Source of the DNA: Tenuifilum thalassicum | Lineage (GTDB): Bacteria; Bacteroidota; Bacteroidia; Bacteroidales; Tenuifilaceae | Length of the DNA stretch: 64,000 nucleotides | NCBI RefSeq assembly: GCF_013265555.1 | Contig: NZ_CP041345.1 | Span: forward strand, 2,836,581 to 2,900,580 | Direction of reading: 5' to 3' | In this document: piece after piece, positions 46,700-55,714 of the stretch | How the letters are laid out: each line of letters opens with the position of its first letter | How positions within the stretch are numbered: the first letter of the stretch is position 1 | The notes under the pieces: model-generated | What the model was told of the DNA's origin: nothing | The model's database searches: none | Seen by the model: only the letters and a program-made list of their open reading frames with translations | Translations under genes and position numbers: made by a program

Positions 46700-47389
46700 A
46701 TGACTAAAAAGATTGTAATTGCTATTGATGGGTTTTCATCGTGTGGGAAAAGTACGTTTGCAAAGGCCATAGCAAAGCGCTTAAACTACCTTTATATAGA
46801 TAGTGGTGCAATGTATAGGGCTGTAACGCTTGAGTTCTTAAGGAGTGGCTTAATTAAAGATGGAAAGGTTGACACATCACGTGTTGATGAAATCCTTAAA
46901 AACATCAACATTAGCTTTTCATATGATTCCGATAGGAAAGAATATCTTACCACACTAAATGGAGAAGTAGTTGAGAGCGAGATTCGTAGCCCTGAGGTAG
47001 CTAACAATGTTAGCTTAGTAGCCGCCATTCCCGAAGTTCGCACCAGGCTAGTTGAGCTGCAACGTGAACTCGGAAAGGAAAAAGGAATTGTGATGGACGG
47101 ACGTGACATTGGCACAGTAGTATTCCCCAATGCTGAATTAAAAATATTCATGACAGCCGACCCATTAGTGCGCGCACAGCGACGACTCAAAGAGTTACAG
47201 GCAAAAGGTGTTGACATATCACTTGACGAGGTGCTTTCAAATATTCAGGAACGCGACTACTTAGACCAAAATCGCGAAGTAGCACCCCTTCGTAAAGCCG
47301 ATGATGCTGTAATACTCGATAACACGAACATGACAGTTGATGATCAAATGAACTGGGTGGAAAACTTAGTGAAATCGGTAACCATGTAA
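46700..47389 (+). CDS. cmk: Cytidylate kinase
   Basis: 229 residues from the ATG at 46700 (earlier in-frame TTG at 46634 gives an unlike-family leader). It phosphorylates CMP/dCMP. P-loop IDGFSSCGKSTFAKAIAKRL, YIDSGAMYRAVTLEFL, VMDGRDIGTVVFPNAELKIF and RRLKELQAKG lid region, all typical. Followed after 47 bases by ispH. Confidence 0.96.
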   Translation: MTKKIVIAIDGFSSCGKSTFAKAIAKRLNYLYIDSGAMYRAVTLEFLRSGLIKDGKVDTSRVDEILKNINISFSYDSDRKEYLTTLNGEVVESEIRSPEVANNVSLVAAIPEVRTRLVELQRELGKEKGIVMDGRDIGTVVFPNAELKIFMTADPLVRAQRRLKELQAKGVDISLDEVLSNIQERDYLDQNREVAPLRKADDAVILDNTNMTVDDQMNWVENLVKSVTM

Positions 47390-47436
47390 ACTTTCCAGAC
47401 TTTTTTCTGTTTAGATATCAATTTAATAGTCGAACC

Positions 47437-48321
47437 ATGTTTGTTGAAATTGACCCAAATGCCGGATTCTGTTTTGGTGTGGTAAATGCCATAAAAACCG
47501 CTGAGGAGAATCTTAATTCGGGTGAAAAGATAAATTGCTTAGGACAGATTGTTCATAATGAGATGGAGAACAATCGCCTTCACCAACTTGGTATGAAAAC
47601 CATTTCGCACGACGACCTAGCTAGGCTAAATGGGCAACCTGTCCTTATCCGTGCCCATGGCGAGCCTCCCTCAACATATAAAATTGCAAAAGAAAATAAT
47701 ATAAAGCTAATTGATGCTACCTGCCCTGTTGTGCTAAAGTTACAAGAAAAAGTACGAAAGGCCTGGGAAAGGCTGCAAGTATCTGGTGGTACAGTTATCA
47801 TTTACGGGAAAAAAGGTCACGCTGAAGTGGTAGGCCTATCGGGTCAAACAGATAATAAGGCAATAGTAGTTGAAGGTTTTAAAGATTTAGATGGAATTGA
47901 TTTTTCCAAACCAGTTGAAATCTTTTCGCAAACCACAAAGGAGTCTGAAAACTACCAGAAAATCATAAATGAAATTCGTGCAAGAATGGCTAAGTGCCAT
48001 ACAAATCCCGACAATTTTCTCAAAGTAAATAACACCATTTGTGGACAGGTAGCCAACAGAAAACCAAAAATTAAAGAGTTTGCAAAAAAGCACGATGTGA
48101 TAGTATTTGTAAGTGGCAAGAATAGCTCTAATGGTAAAATGCTATTTGAAGTTTGCCGTGAGGTAAATCCTCAAAGTCACATGGTCTCAAATGCTAAAGA
48201 AATAAATCCTACATGGTTTGCCAATGCTGCAAGTGTAGGAGTTAGCGGAGCAACCTCAACACCAACTTGGCTTATGGCCGAAGTTGCAGATGCCATTAAA
48301 GACATTACCTACAAAAAATAA
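47437..48321 (+). CDS. ispH: IspH, HMBPP reductase
   Basis: 294 residues. Last step of the MEP isoprenoid pathway, making IPP and DMAPP with a [4Fe-4S] cluster. The three cluster cysteines are present: Cys12 (NAGFCFGVV), Cys96 (DATCPVV) and the one in NTICGQVANRKP; His40 (GQIVHNE), His74 (IRAHGEPPS) and SGATSTPTWL also match. Shares isoprenoid supply logic with uppP elsewhere in the window. Followed by an inverted repeat at 48348-48369. Confidence 0.97.
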   Translation: MFVEIDPNAGFCFGVVNAIKTAEENLNSGEKINCLGQIVHNEMENNRLHQLGMKTISHDDLARLNGQPVLIRAHGEPPSTYKIAKENNIKLIDATCPVVLKLQEKVRKAWERLQVSGGTVIIYGKKGHAEVVGLSGQTDNKAIVVEGFKDLDGIDFSKPVEIFSQTTKESENYQKIINEIRARMAKCHTNPDNFLKVNNTICGQVANRKPKIKEFAKKHDVIVFVSGKNSSNGKMLFEVCREVNPQSHMVSNAKEINPTWFANAASVGVSGATSTPTWLMAEVADAIKDITYKK

Positions 48322-48347
48322 GCATACTTCTTTGAGCCCCACGAGCA

Positions 48348-48369
48348 ATACTTTAATCAATTAAAGTAT
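48348..48369. repeat. Perfect inverted repeat after ispH
   Basis: ATACTTTAAT / ATTAAAGTAT with a 2-base loop. A+T-rich, no strong T run follows, so it is a weak terminator at best; may be a protein-binding site. Confidence 0.5.
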
Positions 48370-48452
48370 AATGTTGATATTTAAACTTATCCTAACTTCC
48401 ACTTTCTTATAGCATTCAGAACTGAAGTCGAAAAAATCTTCTACAAAACTGT

Positions 48453-48483
48453 TAAATATTTAGCCAAATCATCTAAATATTTA
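48453..48483 (+). repeat. Two palindromic 10-mers upstream of the nucleoside permease (candidate operator)
   Basis: TAAATATTTA at 48453-48462 and 48474-48483, 21 bases apart, i.e. two helical turns on the same face, 70-100 bases upstream of the ATG at 48556. This is the layout expected for cooperative dimer binding. Confidence 0.5.
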
Positions 48484-48555
48484 TCACCATAGTAGATAAA
48501 ATAAAAAAACGATGCTATTTTTACCAGCCAAAATAACAAACTAAACTTTAGGATT

Positions 48556-49824
48556 ATGAACTTGAAGTTACGATTAACCCTGATGAATTTCTTACAGTTC
48601 TTCATTTGGGGTTCATGGTTGTTGACCATTGGGGCATACTGGTTTCAAACAAAGAATTGGAGCGGCACAGAATTTGGCGCAATATTCTCTACGATGGGGA
48701 TTGCCTCTCTCTTCATGCCAGCCATTGCTGGGATTATTGCTGATAGATGGATAAATGCTGAAAGGCTTTACGGTATTTTTCATATCCTTGGAGGTTTAAT
48801 GCTTTTTATCGTTCCAATGATTGATAACCCAACCACCATGTTTTGGGTTATGCTTGTAAACATGATTTTTTACATGCCAACCATTGCACTTTCCATTACA
48901 GTTGCATATACTTCAATGAAAAGTCAGGGTATGGATATTATTAAGGAATATCCTCCTATTCGAGTTTGGGGAACAATTGGTTTTATTGTTGCGCTTTGGT
49001 TTGTTAGCCTTATGGGATTCGAAACCTCTCCAACTCAGTTCTATGTGGCATCATTATCATCATTTTTACTCGGACTATACGCGTTCACACTGCCTAAATG
49101 TCCCCCACTAGCCAAAGGGCACAAGAAATCTTTGGTTGATGAATTAGGTTTAAATGCCTTTAAGCTTTTCAAAAATCGTAAAATGGCAATATTCTTTATA
49201 TTCGCCATGCTTTTGGGTGCATCACTGCAGCTTACCAATGCTTATGGCGACACATTCCTTCACGATTTTGCCAAGCTTCCCAACTTCAAGGATCTTATTG
49301 CGGTTAAGTATCCTGCTATTATAATGTCAATTTCTCAAATCTCTGAAACTCTTTTTATTCTAACCATTCCTTTTTTCCTTAAGCGATTTGGAATAAAAAA
49401 GGTAATGTTGATGAGTATGGTTGCCTGGGTTCTTAGGTTTGGATTATTTGCAGTGGGCGATCCAGGTCCAGGTTTATGGATGATAATTCTTTCATGTATA
49501 ATCTACGGAATGGCCTTCGACTTTTTCAACATCTCGGGCTCCCTATTTGTTGAAACCCAAAGTGAACCTTCAATTAGGGCAAGCGCGCAAGGATTATTTA
49601 TGATGATGACAAATGGCTTTGGCGCATTTCTTGGAAGTAGCTTAAGTGGTATCATAATCGATAAATTCTTCTTAATACCCAATGCGCCAGAGAATGCCAT
49701 ACAGTTTAACTGGCCAGGAATCTGGTGGACTTTTGCAGCGTACTCATTAGTCGTGGCCATTCTTTTTGCCATTCTTTTCAAGCATAAGCACAACCCCGAG
49801 GAAGTTAAAAACGTAAGCCACTAA
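48556..49824 (+). CDS. Nucleoside:H+ symporter (NupG/XapB-like MFS)
   Basis: 422 residues, twelve hydrophobic segments expected. Starts MNLKLRLTLMNFLQFFIWGS, then GAIFSTMGIASLFMPAIAGI and ADRWINAERLYGIFH, the family signature; YPPIRVWGTIGFIVALWF and DFFNISGSLFVETQS follow. Imports nucleosides (possibly with purine or pyrimidine preference not readable here) across the inner membrane with protons. Single-gene unit between ispH and a terminator. Two palindromes upstream may control it. Confidence 0.9.
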   Translation: MNLKLRLTLMNFLQFFIWGSWLLTIGAYWFQTKNWSGTEFGAIFSTMGIASLFMPAIAGIIADRWINAERLYGIFHILGGLMLFIVPMIDNPTTMFWVMLVNMIFYMPTIALSITVAYTSMKSQGMDIIKEYPPIRVWGTIGFIVALWFVSLMGFETSPTQFYVASLSSFLLGLYAFTLPKCPPLAKGHKKSLVDELGLNAFKLFKNRKMAIFFIFAMLLGASLQLTNAYGDTFLHDFAKLPNFKDLIAVKYPAIIMSISQISETLFILTIPFFLKRFGIKKVMLMSMVAWVLRFGLFAVGDPGPGLWMIILSCIIYGMAFDFFNISGSLFVETQSEPSIRASAQGLFMMMTNGFGAFLGSSLSGIIIDKFFLIPNAPENAIQFNWPGIWWTFAAYSLVVAILFAILFKHKHNPEEVKNVSH

Positions 49825-49845
49825 TTAAATTAACGAACTATAATT

Positions 49846-49886
49846 GAGGCCGAAAGTAGTTATAAACTCTTTGGGCCTCTTTTTTT
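49846..49886 (+). terminator. Intrinsic terminator of the permease gene
   Basis: GAGGCC / GGCCTC with an inner AAAG / CTTT pairing and one mismatch, followed by seven T. Ends near 49886. Confidence 0.75.
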
Positions 49887-50029
49887 AACTTGACATAGTT
49901 TACATGCCTTAATAATTGGTAGAACTTCCGGCTAAACTTGACACGTTACTAGTTCTTCCTTAAACCCCTCAAATAAAACAACCATTACTACGCTTTCATG
50001 ACAACTGCTAGTATTTTGTAAACTGAACC

Positions 50030-51418
50030 CTATACCTCCTGGCTGATCTTTCCCCTTGCCAGCGAAGCCCATATGCCCAATGCGCTAAGTGCAACAAAAA
50101 CTGAGAATGTAATTGCTGATGAAAGTATGAATTGTTTGTAATTAGAGGGATTAATTGTACTTGTTCCAATGAATATATGAATCATCATAGTAGCAATACC
50201 CATGCTTAGCATTTGGCCAACTAATCTCATGGTGGCTACCGTGCCAGATGCAAGTCCAGCATAACGCTTCTCAACTGAGCCCATAATAGCGTTAGTGTTA
50301 GGCGATGAGAATAGGCCAAATCCAAATCCTAAAATCACTAGTACCACACCAATATAAATCACCGAAGTGTTCATACCTATTGGAACAAGCATGGCAAGCC
50401 CAAGAGCTATTACAGCCATGCCAGCCGACGCTAGTATTCTAGGATCCTTTTTATCGGACATCCGTCCCGACCACGAGGCAATAGCAGCCATTACCAACGG
50501 CTGAATTACAAGAAGCATACCCGCATCACGAGGGCTTAAGCCCTTTATATATTGCAGATATAAGCTAAGCATAAAGGTTATGGCAAATGTTGTGGCGTAG
50601 TTAATTAGCGCAGCAAGGTTTGAAAAGGCAAACAACCGATTAGTTTTAAAAAGCGAAACGTTAAAAACGGGAAATTCAGCTTTCATTTGTAACCTAACAA
50701 AAATGTATAGGCCCAAGCCTCCTGCAATAGTAAGGATAAAAGCATAAGGAGTTGGTAATTTTGAAAATCCATACATTAAAGCACTCATTGAAATCATAAA
50801 TACAACAGATCCAAGTAAGTCGAACTTTTCCCCTTTGGCTTCGGCCCATTCGCCTTTTATTGTAAATATCGCAGCCACAACAGCAGGAATACCAAGCAAA
50901 GCAGGAATATAAAACAAACTCCTCCACCCTAGCGCATCAATTAAAAATCCGCCTATTACAGGCGCAGCTGAAAGACCAACATAAACTGCTGTTACATTCA
51001 ATCCTATTGCCCTACCTCTTTCGTTAGGAGGGAAAACCGAAGTTATTAAAGCTATACCGGTGGCAAACATCATTGCGCTACCAACTCCTTGAATGGCCCT
51101 TAATGCAATTAAAACAGAACCATTTGGCGAGAATACTGCTCCAAGTGATGCCAGGGACAAAATCAGATTGCCCAAAAGAAACAATCTCTTCCTCCCGTAT
51201 ATATCGGCTAACTTTCCAATTGGCACTAAGAAGATTGCTGAAGAAAGTAAAAACGACATAGTCACCCAGCTCATAGTAACGGCATTTAGATTAAACTCAT
51301 GCCCAATCTTTGGCAAAGCCAGATTTATGGCGGAACCAATAAAAGGTGTAATAAAAGAAGTAAACATTACCAGTATGAGAACTATTATCGCCTCCCTACG
51401 TCTATTTTGAGAATGCAT
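50030..51418 (-). CDS. MFS drug efflux transporter, DHA2 (EmrB/QacA-like) family
   Basis: 462 residues, fourteen hydrophobic segments likely. Motif A is seen as GKLADIYGRKRLFLLGN and motif C-like glycine/proline pattern in GLSAAPVIGGFLIDALGWRS. The start MHSQNRRREAIIVLILVMFT followed by ALPKIGHEFNLNAVTMSWVT is typical of DHA2. Proton-driven export of drugs or metabolites at the inner membrane. No adaptor (EmrA) or TetR regulator is adjacent, so the substrate is unknown. Confidence 0.9.
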   Translation of the reverse strand: MHSQNRRREAIIVLILVMFTSFITPFIGSAINLALPKIGHEFNLNAVTMSWVTMSFLLSSAIFLVPIGKLADIYGRKRLFLLGNLILSLASLGAVFSPNGSVLIALRAIQGVGSAMMFATGIALITSVFPPNERGRAIGLNVTAVYVGLSAAPVIGGFLIDALGWRSLFYIPALLGIPAVVAAIFTIKGEWAEAKGEKFDLLGSVVFMISMSALMYGFSKLPTPYAFILTIAGGLGLYIFVRLQMKAEFPVFNVSLFKTNRLFAFSNLAALINYATTFAITFMLSLYLQYIKGLSPRDAGMLLVIQPLVMAAIASWSGRMSDKKDPRILASAGMAVIALGLAMLVPIGMNTSVIYIGVVLVILGFGFGLFSSPNTNAIMGSVEKRYAGLASGTVATMRLVGQMLSMGIATMMIHIFIGTSTINPSNYKQFILSSAITFSVFVALSALGIWASLARGKISQEV

Positions 51419-51714
51419 AACTATTGTTTTTGAAAATCACAACTACAGCAAAAGTATCTAAATATTACGCCTTCGCAATTAAATAACCACAAAAAAATAT
51501 CTAATACCTAATTTCAAACATCATCTAAAAACAAATAGGCGAACACAACACACTATAATATTGTCTATCTGCACCTTACAAAACTGTTCAGATATTAAAA
51601 GAACAACATTTCTTGGGTTCAATTATAAGTTCGAACGATTAAGCACAACCTAAATCCAATCTTTGTTAACTACAGTTAAATACTAATCAAACAACCTAAC
51701 TTAAACCAAAAAAT

Positions 51715-53016
51715 ATGAAAAGAAAAGTTTTATTACTTGGAGTAATGATGCTAGGAACTTTCCTTGCAAAAGCGGATTACAATCCTGCAAATAATGGTAG
51801 TGCAAAAAAAATGAAAACGGGCAACCGTAATGCTTCAATTACAACAGATGCACCATTCTACAACCCAGCAGGAACAGTTTGGGGTAGTAATGGCTTTACC
51901 GTTGAGTTTTCTACCATACCATTCTACTCAACAAAAAAGATTACCGACAATGGTAACCTATTAGGTACAGATATGACCTACAATAGCAAAACTAGTTCTT
52001 TATTCTACCCTGCACTAAACCTAACCTATAAAAAGGATAAGTTTGCTGCTTTCATGTTTTTAGGAATAACCAATGGTGGCGGTGCTGGAAACTACGATGA
52101 TGGTCTTCCAATGTTTGAACGCTTAGGGTATGCTAATGTAATGGCAGGGATAATGGGCGGCCTACTTCCTGGAGCAGCAACCGATTATGCAGTTAAAACC
52201 AGCTTTAATGGCTCAGCCTATGGACTCGGTGGCTGGCTTGGTGCAGCATACAAGGTGAGCGATATGATTTCTGTTGCTGGTGCCATCCAATACTCACATC
52301 AGTCAAATCATCAAGAGGGTTGGCTAGATGTATCATATATTCCAGCACCAGGTGCAGTTCCAATACCTCGCACCGAAATTGATGTTGATTTCACAGGCCA
52401 AAGCTTTGGATTTATTGGTAGCCTTGATATCAAACCTCTTCCCAATCTTCTTATTGCAAACACATTCCGCTACTTTACCGAAATGGAACTAGAAACCAAG
52501 GTTAATGATGGCAAAGATGGCGATGGAATGTTTGTTGATGGTACAAAATCTTTATCTACTTATGTTCCTACTTATAATCTGGGTATCGCTTACGAGGTAA
52601 ATGAGAAGTTGAAACTTGCTTACAATATGAATGTTTCATTCTACTCTATGCTTGATTTAGATAAGGACGCTAACGATGTGGATATTGCCGATTACTATAA
52701 AAATGGTATTGATTTTGGTTTGGCAGCAGAGTACCAGATCAACGAGAAAGTTAACTGGGGACTAGGATTCACCTATGCACCATACAAAATGAAAAAGGAG
52801 TATCAATCTGAAATGGAATTTGAAACAACAACACTTTGGTTTAATACTGGAGCAAGCGTTATGCTAAAAGATAACCTAGGGGTAGATTTAGGTTTCCAAG
52901 TTGGTATTCCCACCGAAAAGCGTAAAATAGATGATACTTTCCTAGCACCATTCACACAAACCCTTAAAAATGAGCTTTCATACTCAATGGGAATAGGTTT
53001 CTGGTACAAGTTTTAA
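51715..53016 (+). CDS. OmpP1/FadL/TodX-family outer-membrane transporter
   Basis: 433 residues with a signal peptide (cut near FLAKA-20). The FadL N-terminal plug pattern is recognisable (NRNASITTDAPFYNPAGTVW) followed by a barrel of 14 strands; the last strand ends GIGFWYKF with a terminal aromatic. FadL channels let hydrophobic molecules such as long-chain fatty acids or aromatics cross the outer membrane. Single-gene unit, preceded by 296 bases of non-coding DNA and followed by a clear terminator. Confidence 0.9.
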   Translation: MKRKVLLLGVMMLGTFLAKADYNPANNGSAKKMKTGNRNASITTDAPFYNPAGTVWGSNGFTVEFSTIPFYSTKKITDNGNLLGTDMTYNSKTSSLFYPALNLTYKKDKFAAFMFLGITNGGGAGNYDDGLPMFERLGYANVMAGIMGGLLPGAATDYAVKTSFNGSAYGLGGWLGAAYKVSDMISVAGAIQYSHQSNHQEGWLDVSYIPAPGAVPIPRTEIDVDFTGQSFGFIGSLDIKPLPNLLIANTFRYFTEMELETKVNDGKDGDGMFVDGTKSLSTYVPTYNLGIAYEVNEKLKLAYNMNVSFYSMLDLDKDANDVDIADYYKNGIDFGLAAEYQINEKVNWGLGFTYAPYKMKKEYQSEMEFETTTLWFNTGASVMLKDNLGVDLGFQVGIPTEKRKIDDTFLAPFTQTLKNELSYSMGIGFWYKF

Positions 53017-53040
53017 TTCCTAGGGGTTCTTTTTATAACT

Positions 53041-53074
53041 TGAGGCTGTTTTATAAAGAACAGCCTCATTTTTT
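53041..53074 (+). terminator. Intrinsic terminator of the FadL-type gene
   Basis: TGAGGCTGTT / AACAGCCTCA (10 pairs, 53041-53068) with an 8-base loop, then a T6 tract. Confidence 0.9.
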
Positions 53075-53088
53075 AATAATCCTCATAT

Positions 53089-53120
53089 TTTGATATAACC
53101 TAAAATATTTTATACATTTG
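53089..53120 (+). promoter_or_regulatory. Promoter of the HU/SPOR gene; decides its start
   Basis: TTTG at 53089-53092, 20-base spacer and TACATTTG at 53113-53120. Start expected near 53127, downstream of the TTG at 53122, so the true start is a later codon. Confidence 0.75.
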
Positions 53121-53148
53121 TTTGTTAAACCCCAAACACACTAGTAGG

Positions 53149-54267
53149 TTGGAACTGAATAGAATAATTCATAAAATTTTACTTACTAACGATTTTGTTA
53201 GCCTCCCAGGCTTGGGAAGCTTTGTTAGGAAGTACGAACCCGCCAAATTATCTTCCGATGGGAAAACCTTGCTTCCACCCTCTGAAAAAATCTTTTTTGA
53301 TCCTTCTAGAACATTTAACGATGAAGCCATAGAAAACTTCCTGGTTGAAAATAAAGGGATTAGTAAATCCGAGGCCGAAACTGAGGTAAAGATATTCTGT
53401 GAAAAAATTAGTGACGATCTAGGGAAAGGGGTTGAAATCGACTTTTACAACATTGGTAGCCTAAAAAAAGACTCAGATGGCAATTTTACGTTAAGCGAGA
53501 GCGATAGTATTATTTCTTCTACATTTGGACTTGAATCTATTGATATTCCTGAAAAGAAGGAACATATCATATCAAAACCAGGTGAAAAAGAAACAATTAT
53601 CCAAAAAGATATAGAACCTAAAAAATCAGAAAAAACAGAAAAAAGCATTGTTGCTCCAGTTTATGCAGATAAAAAGTCTAAGAACACTATTCTGGTCTCA
53701 TTAGTAAGCATTTTAGCCGTTGCATCCATAGCCATAGTATTAATTTTTATACCAGAACTACGATTTTGGGAACAAACCGACATATTAACTGAGAACAAAG
53801 AAATTAAACCCATTCAGAACAGTGCTGAACTTGTAAACAATGTACAAAATCAGGCAGGGATAGAGACACATGTTGATTCATCAAAAACTTTTGAACCTTC
53901 AGACAGCTCTCAAGTTATCATAAGTGATGCCTCTGAGGTTTCTGAGCCATCTAAACCAACAGCTCATGAGCACACATTAGTGCCTATCGATAAAAAAAGT
54001 GCACTGTTCTATCAAGAGAAAAACAACAACCAGAACAATGTTTACTACATTGTAGTTGGTAGTTTCTCTCAAAAGGTTAATGCTGAAAAACTTGTCAAGA
54101 AACTTGAAATTGATGGATACAAACCAACAATAATACCGGGCAACAACATTTATCGCGTTGCTGTCTATAGATTTTCTACTAAAGAAAGAGCATTACGCGA
54201 ATTAGAAAGAGTACGTAGGTTAAATCTTACTAGTCAGGCCTGGCTTCTAACTTTAAAAGTCGATTAA
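53149..54267 (+). CDS. HU (CCDC81-like) plus SPOR domain membrane protein
   Basis: 372 residues from the TTG at 53149, preceded by AGTAGG; the earlier TTG at 53122 lies upstream of the predicted transcript start. Residues about 1-120 hold two HU-like domains of the CCDC81 bacterial type (IIHKILLTNDFVSLPGLGSF, then the second near 70-120). A low-complexity linker, one membrane helix (LVSLVSILAVASIAIVLIFI), a further linker and a C-terminal SPOR domain (about 295-372; YYIVVGSFSQKVNAEKLVKK) follow. SPOR binds denuded septal peptidoglycan, so the protein likely marks division sites, with the HU-like part in the cytoplasm. Found in Bacteroidota; role inferred. Confidence 0.85.
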   Translation: MELNRIIHKILLTNDFVSLPGLGSFVRKYEPAKLSSDGKTLLPPSEKIFFDPSRTFNDEAIENFLVENKGISKSEAETEVKIFCEKISDDLGKGVEIDFYNIGSLKKDSDGNFTLSESDSIISSTFGLESIDIPEKKEHIISKPGEKETIIQKDIEPKKSEKTEKSIVAPVYADKKSKNTILVSLVSILAVASIAIVLIFIPELRFWEQTDILTENKEIKPIQNSAELVNNVQNQAGIETHVDSSKTFEPSDSSQVIISDASEVSEPSKPTAHEHTLVPIDKKSALFYQEKNNNQNNVYYIVVGSFSQKVNAEKLVKKLEIDGYKPTIIPGNNIYRVAVYRFSTKERALRELERVRRLNLTSQAWLLTLKVD

Positions 54268-54300
54268 TTTTTACATTTTCACGATTCAACAAATATCACA

Positions 54301-54669
54301 ATGGCTCTTATTGAAATTGAAAACATGGAGTTTTACGCATTCCATGGATGTTTTAAAGAGGAACAAGTAGTAGGAAACCAGTTTTTAGTAAATATTTCGT
54401 TTGAAACCGATACCTCTAAGGCTCAAAAAACCGATAATTTAAACGATACAGTAAACTACCAAGTTGTTTACAATCTGGTTAAAGCCGAAATGCAAAAGAC
54501 ATCAAAACTTCTGGAGCACGTAGCAGAAAGGATAACAAGTGCTGTTAAACTAGAATTTCCAGAAATTAAGAGCATTAAAGTTAAGGTATCGAAGCTAAAT
54601 CCGCCAATGGGTGGAAAAATTGAAAAGGTAAGTGTTACACTAAATCGTAATTTTGCACAAAAGGGATAA
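54301..54669 (+). CDS. folB: Dihydroneopterin aldolase
   Basis: 122 residues, the normal FolB size. It splits dihydroneopterin in folate synthesis. IENMEFYAFHGCFKEEQVVG with the conserved Tyr/His region, LNDTVNYQVVYNLVKAEM, and the C-terminal VKVSKLNPPMGGKIEKVSVT are the family signatures. 33 bases after the HU/SPOR gene and probably on its transcript; it ends 47 bases before the tRNA-Cys, with that gene's promoter between. Confidence 0.94.
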   Translation: MALIEIENMEFYAFHGCFKEEQVVGNQFLVNISFETDTSKAQKTDNLNDTVNYQVVYNLVKAEMQKTSKLLEHVAERITSAVKLEFPEIKSIKVKVSKLNPPMGGKIEKVSVTLNRNFAQKG

Positions 54670-54675
54670 ATGATA

Positions 54676-54705
54676 TTTGTTTGATTGATTTTTTTTCTAT
54701 CTTTG
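54676..54705 (+). promoter_or_regulatory. Promoter of tRNA-Cys
   Basis: TTTG at 54676-54679, 18-base spacer and TATCTTTG at 54698-54705; start expected near 54712, 5 bases before the tRNA. Confidence 0.7.
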
Positions 54706-54716
54706 CAGTCGCAAAT

Positions 54717-54787
54717 GGTACCGTGGCCGAGTGGTTAGGCACTGGTCTGCAAAACCACGTACAGCGGTTCGAATCCGCTCGGTACCT
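54717..54787 (+). tRNA. tRNA-Cys (anticodon GCA)
   Basis: Acceptor GGTACCG / CGGTACC (7 pairs), D-arm GCC/GGC, anticodon loop CTGCAAA giving GCA, T-arm AGCGG-TTCGAAT-CCGCT, discriminator T (usual for tRNA-Cys). CCA not encoded. The outermost anticodon-stem pair is C/C. Confidence 0.92.
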
Positions 54788-54796
54788 CAAAAATTT

Positions 54797-54829
54797 AAAG
54801 CCCCGTATGGGGCTTTCCTTATTTTTTCC
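54797..54829 (+). terminator. Intrinsic terminator of tRNA-Cys
   Basis: AAAGCCCC / GGGGCTTT with GTAT loop (54797-54816), followed by a T-rich tract. Its 3' tail overlaps the 3' end of the convergent cysH. Confidence 0.85.
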
Positions 54830-55526
54830 TGTTATGTAATCCGCATTCTTTTGTTTCTGGGTTCTCCCACCACCATCTTCCTGCACGAATATCCTCTCCT
54901 GGCTCAATTGCCCTGGTACATGGCTGACAACCTATACTAGGGAAACCCTTATCGTGTAAAGGATTGTAAGGCACTCCGTTTTCTTTGATGTATTTCCATA
55001 CATCTTCCTCCGACCAATCAATCAATGGGTTCAACTTTATCAACCCATTAGCCTCGTCCCACTCTACAAGCTGGTTATCGGTACGAGTAGCAGATTGGCT
55101 TCTTCTTAAGCCACAAATCCAAACATCAAGTTCCTTAAATGCTCTTTTCAGGGGTTCAATTTTTCTAACCCTACAGCATTCTTTTCTATTTTCAATACTT
55201 TGATAAAAAAGGTTGATTCCCTTTTCTGTTACCATCTTTTCAACATCCTCAGGAGAAGGGAAATATATTTCAATATTCTTTTTATATCTAAGAGATGTAC
55301 GCTCAATAAGCTCATAGGTTTCATAAAAGAGTCTACCAGTATCAAGCGTGAAGATTCTAACGCTAGGATCGATTTTAACAATCATATCGGTAAGCACTTG
55401 GTCTTCAGCTCCCATGCTCGAAGCTAGAGCTATTTTACCCTTATGCTTTTTTATAAACCAATCGAGTACAAACTCAGGTGTTTTACCCTTAAACTGTGCA
55501 TTTAATGTTTCAACAATTTGCTTCAT
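54819..55526 (-). CDS. cysH: Assimilatory sulfate-activation reductase (APS type)
   Basis: 235 residues. The cysteine pairs of a [4Fe-4S] site, ECCRVRK and GCQPCTR, mark it as the APS-using (bacterial APR) form rather than the PAPS form. It reduces activated sulfate to sulfite. Other motifs: LASSMGAEDQVLTDMIVKID, TLDTGRLFYETYELIE, GLRRSQSATRTDNQLVEWDE and the C-terminal WWWENPETKECGLHN redox tail with the catalytic cysteine. It stands alone, without cysND or sulfite reductase, so the rest of the pathway is elsewhere. Convergent with tRNA-Cys. Confidence 0.94.
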   Translation of the reverse strand: MKQIVETLNAQFKGKTPEFVLDWFIKKHKGKIALASSMGAEDQVLTDMIVKIDPSVRIFTLDTGRLFYETYELIERTSLRYKKNIEIYFPSPEDVEKMVTEKGINLFYQSIENRKECCRVRKIEPLKRAFKELDVWICGLRRSQSATRTDNQLVEWDEANGLIKLNPLIDWSEEDVWKYIKENGVPYNPLHDKGFPSIGCQPCTRAIEPGEDIRAGRWWWENPETKECGLHNRKK

Positions 55527-55714
55527 ATTAATTATTTATTGCAAAAATATTAAAAAAAGAAGAGGGGCAATCCAAAATTATGAAATTTAGCAAAATCTGT
55601 TTCATGCGTAACAACATAAACGCTCGTTTAATGGATTGAAAACTTAAATTAATGGAAAAAAGTTGATTTCGGCATATTTATATATTAACTTGCTTAAAAT
55701 CAAATATTCATTTT

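Noticed and set aside
46876-46895. CACGTG-centred palindrome resembling part of a parS site
   Set aside because: Lies inside cmk coding sequence, and the flanks do not match the parS consensus TGTTTCACGTGAAACA.
46792-47217. 141-codon open frame antisense to cmk
   Set aside because: Shadow of cmk; no domain or start signal.
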